NCBI GenBank assembly: GCA_945224895.1
Contig: CALYNW010000082.1
Span: 1-5,568, forward strand
Length of the DNA stretch: 5,568 nucleotides
Direction of reading: 5' to 3'
DNA from: an uncultured Clostridia bacterium
Lineage (GTDB): Bacteria; Bacillota; Clostridia; Oscillospirales; Acutalibacteraceae
The notes under the pieces were generated by a model, which searched no databases, was not told the origin of the DNA, and saw only the letters and a list, made by a program, of their open reading frames with translations. Both the position numbers and the translations under genes were made by a program. The first letter of the stretch is position 1. Each line of letters starts with the position of its first letter. Positions 1 to 5,568 of the stretch are shown here, piece by piece.

Positions 1-53
1 GCATACTAGATCATGCCTAGTCTCGTTGGCTCGGAGATGTGTATAAGAGACAG
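1..53 (-). other. Nextera/Tn5 sequencing adapter (artefact)
   Basis: This is not genomic DNA. Bases 35-53 are the 19-base Tn5 mosaic end AGATGTGTATAAGAGACAG. Bases 20-34 read GTCTCGTTGGCTCGG, one base different from the Nextera Read 2 adapter (GTCTCGTGGGCTCGG). Bases 12-19 (CATGCCTA) match the N706 i7 index in adapter orientation, and bases 1-11 are the end of the P7 primer with one mismatch. It was probably left by untrimmed reads running through short inserts. The biological sequence begins at 54. Adapter sequences are recalled from established knowledge and the match is read directly. Confidence 0.97.
3..53. repeat. artefactual terminal inverted repeat, left copy
   Basis: Bases 3-53 are the reverse complement of 5518-5568 over 51 bases with one mismatch (T at position 7, where the other end implies G). 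Both copies are sequencing adapter, so this is not the terminal repeat of a mobile element, although the Tn5 mosaic end in it could trigger such a call. Confidence 0.95.
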
Positions 54-694
54 GAACAGGACTTTTTATTGACAGCTTTGTTGATAACATTTCCTTTGAG
101 GATGTTCAGATTAATGAAGAGCTACGTGCTAAGCTGATGTCAAAGGATGTTGATGAGCTTTATAATGAGCTTAAAATAGTCGATCCTGAATCTGCCGAGA
201 ATATTCATAAAAATAATAAAAAGCGTGTGGCACGTGCCCTTGAGCTTTACTACTCGGGAGTAACGAAAACACAGCAAAATATAAATTCAAAAAAAGAAAA
301 AAGCCCTTATGAATTTCTTTATTTTGTCCTTGATTACAAGGACAGGCAAAATCTATATGACAGGATAAATAAGAGAGTCGATTTAATGGTTGAGCAGGGA
401 ATTGTTGATGAGGCAAGGGAGTGCCTTTCAAAGGCGGTTAAAACATCTGCTCAGGCAATAGGTCATAAGGAGCTTAAGCCTTATTTAGACGGTGAAATTA
501 CCCTTGATGAGGCGCTTGATAATCTGAAAAAGGAAACAAGGCATTATGCCAAAAGGCAAATCACTTGGTTTAAAAGAAGAGAAAATGCAGTTCACCTTGT
601 TCTTGATGAGGATAGGGAGGATGCTGTAAAAGAAGCTGTAAAGCAGTGTGAGGATTTTTTAAATGGCACAGTCACAAGAGAAAAAAGTGAATAA
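54..694 (+). CDS. miaA: tRNA dimethylallyltransferase MiaA, 5'-truncated
   Basis: This is the C-terminal part of MiaA, the cytoplasmic enzyme that transfers a dimethylallyl group from DMAPP to N6 of A37 in tRNAs reading UNN codons. The frame is open from the adapter junction, with the first full codon at 56. It starts inside the family's GTGLYI-type segment (seen as TGLFIDSF), so about 212 residues remain of a family length near 310. The missing N-terminal third would hold the P-loop. Visible family motifs are KRVARALE, the QAIGHKEL segment (QAIGYKE in most members) and the late RHYAKRQITWFKRR motif, which contributes to tRNA/diphosphate binding. An ATG at 137 is an internal methionine, not the start; the truncation is caused by the contig edge. 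The 3' end overlaps the next gene by 32 bases in another frame, which suggests translational coupling. Identity is very secure. Confidence 0.95.
650..654 (+). promoter_or_regulatory. ribosome binding site for the HlyD-like gene, inside miaA
   Basis: GAGGA lies 8 bases upstream of the ATG at 663 and within the last codons of miaA. It favours 663 over the in-frame ATG at 708, which is preceded only by an A-rich run with a weak AAAGG. Placement inside the upstream gene fits coupled translation. Confidence 0.7.
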
Positions 695-1925
695 AGGCTC
701 TAAAAAAATGCTCAGAGATATTCTGCCTATTGCAGTTGTTCTTCTGATAATTGCCGTTTACATTTTTACTCAGTGCTACGGAGCAACCCATGTAAATGTT
801 GAAACAGTTACGGCAATTACATCAACTATGTATGAAACCGTTGATGCAACCGCCTATGTTGTAAGAGATGAGCATATTATTGACAGTGATAAAGGCGGTG
901 TAACCGTTGCCTGCGTAAACGACGGCGAAAAGGTTAAAAAGGGCGGTAATATTGCAATGGTTTTCGGCTCTGAGCAGCAGGCTCAAAGCTATACATCAGC
1001 CCTTGACATTCAAAGCAGTCTTGATTATTATATCGACCTTGAAAGCAGGTCGGCAGGTATAGCAACAGACGTTGCGTCAATAGATAAGGACATTTTGAGC
1101 GACGTAAACGATTATATCCGTCAGGCGTCTGACTATTCAGCGGGAGGTCTTGACAGCAGTTCAAAAAGTCTTAACGATAAGCTGACACGACGTCAGATTA
1201 TCATAGGCGAAAGTATTGATTTTTCAGATGTTAAGTCAAGACTTGAAAAGGAGATTAACTCCCTTGATATGAACAGCTGTAAGCCTACAGACTATGTCAG
1301 CACCGATGAATCGGGAATTTTCTCGTCATATACGGATGGCTGTGAGGGCTTGGTTGATTACAATAAGGTGACAGAGCTTACTGCCGAGGAGCTTGATAAG
1401 GCTATTGAGCAGGGCTATAAAACGGAAAAGCAAAATCATCTCGGCAAAATGATAACAACCTACGAGTGGTATTTCTGCTGTAAGGTTGATGCCGATAAAA
1501 TCAAGGGTATAAAAAACGGTGATAAATTAAGCGTTGCACTAAAGGACAGCGACGATGTAATTGACTGTACCGTTGTCAGTGGTGCAGATGTGGATTTGGG
1601 CGTTAAGGAAACTGTGCTTGTTTTAAGAAATTCGGCAATGGACTCCTCTATATCTGCAATGAGGGTTGAGAATATCGAAATAAGACTTAAGGAATATACA
1701 GGCTTTAAGGTTCCGTCATCTGCAATTCACGTTGACGAAGACGGCAAAAAAATGGTTTATGCCCTTGCCGCTAATCAGGTTAATGCGAGATACGGCAATA
1801 TAATTTATTCAACTAAGGACTATGTCATATTTGAATATGAGCCTGAAAACAGCGACGGCATACGTCTTTATGACCAGATAATTACACAAGGAAAGGACCT
1901 GTACGATGGAAAAATTTATACCTGA
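663..1925 (+). CDS. HlyD-like membrane-anchored adaptor protein of the division cluster
   Basis: A 420-residue protein of uncertain function that resembles HlyD/membrane-fusion proteins. A short basic cytoplasmic N-terminus (residues 1-18) is followed by one transmembrane helix (about 20-39), so the rest should lie outside the membrane. Residues about 78-101 (GGVTVACVNDGEKVKKG and on) look like the first half of a lipoyl/barrel-sandwich domain with the G..V..G pattern. Residues about 102-205 are mostly polar and probably helical. Residues 211-232 (core ESGIFSSYTDGCEGL) look like the second half. A beta-rich part follows (about 268-345), then a C-terminal domain ending RLYDQIITQGKDLYDGKIY, which resembles the end of similar clostridial proteins. 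The start at 663 is supported by GAGGA 8 bases upstream. The gene overlaps miaA by 32 bases and yggS by 20. No ABC or RND transporter is in the window, so an efflux role is unsupported; a role linked to the envelope or division is inferred only from context. The fold-level call is fairly sure and the function unknown. Confidence 0.72.
   Translation: MAQSQEKKVNKGSKKMLRDILPIAVVLLIIAVYIFTQCYGATHVNVETVTAITSTMYETVDATAYVVRDEHIIDSDKGGVTVACVNDGEKVKKGGNIAMVFGSEQQAQSYTSALDIQSSLDYYIDLESRSAGIATDVASIDKDILSDVNDYIRQASDYSAGGLDSSSKSLNDKLTRRQIIIGESIDFSDVKSRLEKEINSLDMNSCKPTDYVSTDESGIFSSYTDGCEGLVDYNKVTELTAEELDKAIEQGYKTEKQNHLGKMITTYEWYFCCKVDADKIKGIKNGDKLSVALKDSDDVIDCTVVSGADVDLGVKETVLVLRNSAMDSSISAMRVENIEIRLKEYTGFKVPSSAIHVDEDGKKMVYALAANQVNARYGNIIYSTKDYVIFEYEPENSDGIRLYDQIITQGKDLYDGKIYT
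1888..1897 (+). promoter_or_regulatory. ribosome binding site for yggS, inside the HlyD-like gene
   Basis: The purine run AAGGAAAGGA ends 8 bases before the ATG at 1906. It lies within the final codons of the upstream gene, whose stop falls 20 bases inside yggS. This fixes the yggS start and suggests translational coupling. Confidence 0.7.
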
Positions 1926-2634
1926 TGAAAAAAGATTACAGTCTGTTCAGGATAACTACAAGGCTATCAAAGAAAAAGTAGAGGAATCTGCGATTAAGGC
2001 AGGCAGGAATCCTGAAGATGTCAGACTTATGGCTGTTACAAAAACTGTTGAAAGCGTTTATATCAACAGGGTTCTTGATATGGGTGCCGATTTAATCGGT
2101 GAAAACAGAGTTCAGGAGTTTTTAGGTAAGAAGGATGAGCTTCACCTTGACGGTGTAGAGAAGCATCTAATCGGTCATTTGCAGACCAATAAGGTTAAGC
2201 AGATTGTTGGCGAGGTTGATATGATTGAATCGGTGGATTCCCTTCATTTAGCTAAAGAAATTAACCGTGTTTCTCTTAATAAGGGAGTTATAACAAAGGT
2301 GCTTGTTGAGGTCAATGTCGGTAAAGAGGACTCAAAAAGCGGTGTTTATATTGAACAGCTTGATGAGCTTCTTTATCAGATATCCGAGCTTGAAGCCGTT
2401 AAGGTTTCGGGACTTATGACAATTCCGCCAATTTGCGACAGTGAAAAAGAGATATCTGATTATTTTTCGTCAATGTATCAATCTTTCATTGACATTAAAG
2501 GCAAAAACATAGATAATGTAAATATGGATATTCTATCAATGGGAATGAGCGGTGATTTTGAAGCCGCCGTTGCCAACGGTTCAAATATAGTACGTGTAGG
2601 CTCCGCCATTTTCGGAGCAAGAAAATATTTTTAA
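1906..2634 (+). CDS. yggS: YggS/YlmE family pyridoxal phosphate-binding homeostasis protein
   Basis: A 242-residue cytoplasmic protein of the YggS/YlmE/PROSC family (usually about 230 residues). It is a single-domain TIM-barrel PLP binder without known catalytic turnover, involved in vitamin B6 and amino/keto-acid homeostasis. Visible motifs in order: AVTKT with the expected PLP-linking lysine at K46; GENRVQE at 65-71; HLIGHLQTNK at 87-96; SGLMTIPP in the second half; SMGMSGD at 211-217; and VRVGSAIFGAR at 229-239, where the last two form the phosphate-binding side of the site. All key residues look intact. The gene follows the HlyD-like gene with a 20-base overlap and precedes sepF by 12 bases. 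This YlmE-SepF adjacency matches the Bacillus and Streptococcus division clusters, where the gene is called ylmE. Its functional link to division is unclear. Confidence 0.95.
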   Translation: MEKFIPDEKRLQSVQDNYKAIKEKVEESAIKAGRNPEDVRLMAVTKTVESVYINRVLDMGADLIGENRVQEFLGKKDELHLDGVEKHLIGHLQTNKVKQIVGEVDMIESVDSLHLAKEINRVSLNKGVITKVLVEVNVGKEDSKSGVYIEQLDELLYQISELEAVKVSGLMTIPPICDSEKEISDYFSSMYQSFIDIKGKNIDNVNMDILSMGMSGDFEAAVANGSNIVRVGSAIFGARKYF

Positions 2635-2638
2635 GGAG
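2633..2638 (+). promoter_or_regulatory. ribosome binding site for sepF overlapping the yggS stop
   Basis: AAGGAG overlaps the last two bases of the yggS TAA stop (2632-2634) and sits 8 bases before the sepF ATG at 2647. The arrangement suits a ribosome finishing yggS and re-initiating on sepF. Confidence 0.75.
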
Positions 2639-2646
2639 AGGCGAAT

Positions 2647-3144
2647 ATGGGATTTTTAGACAAGATTAAAGAGATTGTCAGCGAAAGCGACGAGGATGAT
2701 TTCGACGATTTCTATGAGGAAGACAACAGCGGTACATCAATAGGACTTGCCCCTCCTGTTAGGGACAGAGCCCCCAGACGTGAACGAGAGGAAAAGGAAG
2801 AGAGATATTCAGAGCGTCCGAGAATGAGACGTCACGATAACGATAAGGTTGTTAATATTCACACCACCACTCAGCTTCAGGTTGTGCTTGTAAAGCCTGA
2901 GCGCTTCGAGGAGGCTGCCGCAATAGCCGATAACCTTAACGAAAGAAGAACGGTGGTTTTAAATCTTGAAAGCACCAACCGTGACGTAGCACGCAGATTG
3001 CTTGACTTTTTAAGCGGTGTTGCCTATGCAGGAAACGGTCAGATCAAGCGTGTTGCAAACAGCACATATATTATTACTCCCTATAATGTTGACGTTATGG
3101 GAGACCTTATTGATGAACTTGAAAATAACGGTATGTTTATGTAA
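2647..3144 (+). CDS. sepF: cell division protein SepF
   Basis: SepF (165 residues; usual length about 150) is a membrane-associated protein that binds the C-terminal tail of FtsZ and helps tether and order the Z-ring. Residues 1-12 (MGFLDKIKEIVS) form the expected amphipathic membrane-targeting helix. Residues 13-26 are strongly acidic. Residues about 39-67 are a disordered linker rich in Arg and Glu, and residues about 68-156 are the folded SepF domain. Within that domain, RRTVVLNLEST (100-110), RRLLDFLSGVAYA (116-128) and YIITPYNVDV (141-150) align well with the Bacillus SepF core, including the SG of the turn tied to ring assembly (Bacillus G109 region). The protein ends with a short tail, GDLIDELENNGMFM. 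It lies between yggS and divIVA, the expected partners, but ylmG and ylmH are not next to it. Identity is secure from both sequence and context. Confidence 0.95.
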   Translation: MGFLDKIKEIVSESDEDDFDDFYEEDNSGTSIGLAPPVRDRAPRREREEKEERYSERPRMRRHDNDKVVNIHTTTQLQVVLVKPERFEEAAAIADNLNERRTVVLNLESTNRDVARRLLDFLSGVAYAGNGQIKRVANSTYIITPYNVDVMGDLIDELENNGMFM

Positions 3145-3165
3145 ATAACCGTGATAATTACAGGC

Positions 3166-3171
3166 AGGAGG
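3166..3171 (+). promoter_or_regulatory. ribosome binding site that sets the divIVA start at 3180
   Basis: AGGAGG is a near-perfect Shine-Dalgarno. It is only 2 bases from the ATG at 3174 but 8 bases from the ATG at 3180. The second spacing is workable and matches the other starts in this window, so translation should begin at 3180. Confidence 0.8.
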
Positions 3172-3179
3172 ATATGAGA

Positions 3180-4421
3180 ATGATTACACCAAGTCAGATA
3201 CGTGAAAGAAAGATATCAACTGTTGAAGGCGGCGGCTATGACAGAGGAGAGGTAAACGAGCTTCTTTTAGAGGTTATAGAGTCCTATGAGGCAGTTTATG
3301 CGGAAAACAAAGAGCTTTACAGAAAAATGGAAATCCTTGCCAACCGAATTGAAGAATACAGAGCAGACGAGGATTCCATTAAAACAGCCCTTATTACTGC
3401 ACAGAAAATGGCTTCTCAGGTTTTGACCGAAGCTAAGGAAAAGGCAGAAAAGGCTATTTCCGACAGTGCCGCATCAGCTCAGAAAACAGTAGTTGACGCA
3501 AAGGAAAAGGCTGATAAGATTATCGGCTCTGCAAGAGATTATGTCACAGAGCTTACAAATGAAAAGGAAAAGGCAGCAGACGAGATTGTTGCCGATGCCG
3601 AGAAGAAAGCAAACGAGGCTATAAGCAGTTCAAAGATTGTCGCTCAGAATGTGCTTGACCAAGCAAAATCTCTTTCAAAGGAAATTATTGACAAAGCCAA
3701 GGCTGAAAAGGTATATTATGATGAGATTGTAAATAAGCTCAGAAACGAGTCAAAGGGCTTTAAAGAAAATCTTATTGCCCTCTATGAAAGCCAGCTTGAT
3801 AAGCTTAATGCTTTAGATGAAGCAAAGGACTTTGAGGACGAAGGGGAGCAGAATATCGCAAATATTGAAAGCGAGCTTAATTCTCTTATTTCCAATATTG
3901 ATGAAATGACAGACATTCAAAATGCTCAGTCTGATGAAAAAACAGAGGAGCCTGCCGAGGCAGAGTCTACAGAAGATACATATGAAGCCGAGACTGAAGC
4001 AGGGGAAATCGAGGACGCTTCGGAGGAAGCCGTAGAGGAGCCTGCCGACGAAGAAGAGACAGAGGCAGAGCCATCAGAGGATAAAGAAATTGATGAGATA
4101 ATTGAGGAAATCGAGTCAAAGGAATCCGAGGATTTTGAAGAAATACCTGATGAACCCGAGGAAGAGCCTGTGGACGTTGATAACGCTATTAACGCTTTTT
4201 CAAGCAACGAGATTACGCCTATTGAGGACACTGCTCCGTCAATTCCCGTAATTGAGGATGAGCCTGAATTTGAAAGCGAGGCAATGCCCTTTGAGAGCTA
4301 TTTCAACGTAAACAGAGAAGACCCTCATAACACCGACGAGACAATTTCTCTTATCCCTCCCGATGATGACGAGGATGATGAGCCTTCAAAATTCAAGGGC
4401 TTTTTCAAAAAGAAAAAATAA
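3180..4421 (+). CDS. divIVA: DivIVA-type coiled-coil scaffold with long acidic C-terminus
   Basis: A 413-residue DivIVA-family protein, a cytoplasmic scaffold that gathers at septa and poles on negatively curved membrane. The start at 3180 is chosen over 3174 because of Shine-Dalgarno spacing and because MITPSQI then matches the usual M(L/I)TP start. Residues 1-35 are the conserved N-terminal domain (GGYDRGEVNELL at 18-29). Residues about 36-70 are a first coiled coil. Residues 74-183 fall into ten consecutive 11-residue repeats with small or hydrophobic residues at repeat positions 1, 5, 8 and 9. Residues about 184-240 continue helical. Residues 241-401 are very acidic (68 of 161 Asp/Glu by my count), and the end is basic, KFKGFFKKKK. 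Bacillus DivIVA has about 164 residues, so the C-terminus is a large extension. The residues aligned with Bacillus F17 and R18 (membrane contact) are replaced by a glycine-rich turn. It lies between sepF and ileS, the classic divIVA position. The family call is firm; details of membrane binding are inferred. Confidence 0.92.
   Translation: MITPSQIRERKISTVEGGGYDRGEVNELLLEVIESYEAVYAENKELYRKMEILANRIEEYRADEDSIKTALITAQKMASQVLTEAKEKAEKAISDSAASAQKTVVDAKEKADKIIGSARDYVTELTNEKEKAADEIVADAEKKANEAISSSKIVAQNVLDQAKSLSKEIIDKAKAEKVYYDEIVNKLRNESKGFKENLIALYESQLDKLNALDEAKDFEDEGEQNIANIESELNSLISNIDEMTDIQNAQSDEKTEEPAEAESTEDTYEAETEAGEIEDASEEAVEEPADEEETEAEPSEDKEIDEIIEEIESKESEDFEEIPDEPEEEPVDVDNAINAFSSNEITPIEDTAPSIPVIEDEPEFESEAMPFESYFNVNREDPHNTDETISLIPPDDDEDDEPSKFKGFFKKKK
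3399..3728 (+). repeat. ten hendecad (33-base) coding repeats in divIVA
   Basis: These bases encode DivIVA residues 74-183 as ten uninterrupted 11-residue units, for example AQKMASQVLTE, AKEKAEKAISD and AKEKADKIIGS. At the DNA level the units are degenerate. The best pair begins at 3432 and 3498, two periods apart, and shares AAGGAAAAGGC. The pattern is that of an 11-residue (three-turn) coiled coil, not nucleotide-level tandem duplication of recent origin. Confidence 0.75.
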
Positions 4422-4442
4422 ACCTGTTAAGGAGCAAATATA

Positions 4443-5517
4443 ATGGATTATAACGAAACCTTAAATTTACCAAAAACCGAATTTCCCATGAGAGCAGGAC
4501 TTCCTGCAAGAGAGCCTGAATTTCTTGCCCGCTGGGAAGAAAACGACCAGTACAGAAAGCTGATGAAAAACAACGAGGGCAAGCCTCTGTTTGTTCTTCA
4601 CGACGGACCTCCCTATGCAAACGGAGATATCCATATCGGTCATTCTTTAAATAAAACCTTAAAGGATTTTATCGTAAGATATAAGAATATGACAGGCTTT
4701 CAGTCACCCTATGTTCCCGGCTGGGATACTCACGGACTGCCTACAGAGCTTGCCGCAAGAAAGAAGGCAGGCATCAGTGCTGAAACAAATATTTCAGACC
4801 TTGAGCTGAGAAAAATTTGCCGTGATACCGCCTTGGGATTTGTTGATGTTCAGCGTGAATCCTTTAAAAGACTTGGCATTATCGGCGAGTGGGATAATCC
4901 TTATATTACCCTCCAGAAGGAATTTGAAGAGGAGCAAATTAAGGTATTTGCAAGCATGGCTTCAAAGGGATATATCTATAAGGGACTTAAGCCTGTTTAC
5001 TGGTGCCCCGATTGTAATACCGCTCTTGCAGAGGCAGAAATTGAATATGCAGACGACCCCTGTCATTCAATTTATGTAAAGTTCAGGGTAACAGACGATT
5101 TAGGTAAGCTCAGTGCTATGGGTGCAGATTTGGATAAGACCTATTTCGTTATCTGGACTACAACCACTTGGACACTTCCTGCAAATGTTGCTATCTGCGT
5201 TGGACCTGATTTTGAATATTCACTAATCAAAGCAGGTGACGAATATTATGTAATGGCAACAGATCTTGCACCGTCTGCAATGGCAGAAAAGGGTGTAGAG
5301 GACTACGAAACAGTAGGAATAATCAGGGGCTCCGAGCTTGAATATATGAAAACTCAGCATCCGTTTATTGACCGTACATCTCTTGTTATCGTGGGCGACC
5401 ATGTTACTCTTGAAAGCGGTACAGGCTGTGTTCATACCGCTCCCGGTCACGGTGTTGACGACTTTATTGTTTGTAAAAAATATCCTGAAATTCCTGTTAT
5501 CGTTCCTGTTGACGCAA
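4443..5517 (+). CDS. ileS: isoleucyl-tRNA synthetase IleRS, 3'-truncated
   Basis: This is the N-terminal 358 residues of IleRS, a class I synthetase that charges tRNA-Ile and edits mischarged valine; full bacterial enzymes are about 920-930 residues. Visible features are DGPPYANGDIHIGHSLNK with the HIGH signature at 64-67, GWDTHGLP at 93-100, the WCPDC segment at 187-191 followed by TALAEAEIEY, and the CP1 editing domain with WTTTTWTLPAN (238-248) and GTGCVHTAPGHGVDDF (326-341). The more usual editing motif is WTTTPWTLPAN, so one residue differs. The KMSKS loop and anticodon-binding part are lost at the contig edge; the native frame is open to 5517, where adapter begins. AAGGAG at 4429-4434, 8 bases before the ATG, supports the start. 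Only 21 bases separate it from divIVA, leaving no room for its own T-box leader. Confidence 0.97.
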
Positions 5518-5568
5518 CTGTCTCTTATACACATCTCCGAGCCAACGAGACTAGGCATGATCTCGTAT
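5518..5568 (+). other. Nextera/Tn5 sequencing adapter (artefact)
   Basis: This is not genomic DNA. Bases 5518-5536 are the reverse-complement mosaic end CTGTCTCTTATACACATCT. Bases 5537-5551 read CCGAGCCAACGAGAC, with one base different from the standard adapter. Bases 5552-5559 (TAGGCATG) match the N706 index, and 5560-5568 (ATCTCGTAT) begin the P7 sequence. It mirrors the left end, as expected if untrimmed Read 1 sequences from opposite strands ended the assembly on both sides. Confidence 0.97.

Noticed and set aside
171..431. Minus-strand open frame of 86 codons inside miaA
   Set aside because: It overlaps a well-conserved part of MiaA and shows no recognisable motif.
934..1164. Minus-strand open frame of 76 codons inside the HlyD-like gene
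   Set aside because: It lies opposite a coding frame with a good start and shows no recognisable protein features.
3145..3179. Possible internal promoter or terminator in the largest intergenic gap
   Set aside because: The 35 bases hold a Shine-Dalgarno and A/T-rich sequence but no convincing -35/-10 pair and no stable hairpin followed by T residues.
3926..4231. Serine-rich open frame of 101 codons on the minus strand
   Set aside because: It is the shadow of the GAG/GAA/GAC-rich acidic part of divIVA. The low-complexity serine content comes from reversed acidic codons, and there is no ribosome binding site or family match.
4405..4620. Minus-strand open frame of 71 codons across the divIVA-ileS junction
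   Set aside because: It runs opposite the HIGH-motif region of ileS and has no family similarity; it is chance.
4822..5079. Plus-strand open frame of 85 codons in a second frame of ileS
   Set aside because: The ileS frame (starting at 4443) is continuous and carries all IleRS motifs across this interval.
5223..5558. Minus-strand open frame of 111 codons at the right end
   Set aside because: Its first codons are translated from sequencing adapter and the remainder is opposite ileS.
1..5568. Terminal inverted repeats that could mark a composite or Tn5-like transposon
   Set aside because: The repeats include an Illumina index and P7 primer sequence next to the mosaic end, and the interior is a conserved housekeeping cluster with no transposase.

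Overview
The window is one short metagenomic-style contig. It carries five consecutive gene junctions of a Bacillota (Firmicutes) cell-division neighbourhood, all on the + strand. The order is miaA (3' part), an HlyD-like membrane-anchored adaptor protein, yggS/ylmE, sepF, divIVA and ileS (5' part). SepF and DivIVA together, next to YlmE and isoleucyl-tRNA synthetase, point to a Gram-positive, low-to-moderate GC lineage. The HlyD-like gene beside miaA and the style of the proteins suggest Clostridia, possibly an Oscillospirales/Ruminococcus-like gut anaerobe. That finer placement is inference and cannot be proven from the sequence alone.

Layout: positions 1-53 and 5518-5568 are not genomic. 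They are Illumina Nextera (Tn5) i7-side adapters in opposite orientation, including mosaic end, index and part of P7, so the biological insert is 54-5517. Within the insert the order is miaA 54-694 (5' cut), HlyD-like 663-1925, yggS 1906-2634, sepF 2647-3144, divIVA 3180-4421 and ileS 4443-5517 (3' cut). The first two junctions overlap by 32 and 20 bases. The next three gaps are 12, 35 and 21 bases. Each internal start has a Shine-Dalgarno sequence close upstream. I see no promoter, terminator, riboswitch, tRNA or CRISPR, so the segment reads as part of one longer transcription unit. No gene-free stretch exceeds about 50 bases.

How the genes fit together: MiaA (tRNA A37 prenylation) and IleRS (tRNA-Ile charging) serve translation. 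YggS binds pyridoxal phosphate and maintains vitamin B6/amino-acid homeostasis. SepF tethers FtsZ to the membrane, and DivIVA is a coiled-coil scaffold at septa and poles. The HlyD-like protein has one N-terminal transmembrane helix and a split lipoyl/barrel-sandwich domain, and no transporter partner is present here. It is the least understood gene of the set.

Compared with the Bacillus subtilis order ylmD-ylmE-sepF-ylmG-ylmH-divIVA-ileS, the cluster lacks ylmG and ylmH between sepF and divIVA. DivIVA is much longer than the Bacillus protein: it has ten in-phase 11-residue coiled-coil repeats, a very acidic C-terminal region and a short basic end. I found no convincing new biological system. 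The most notable points are the HlyD-like protein, the enlarged DivIVA, the compacted gene order and the adapter artefact at both ends.
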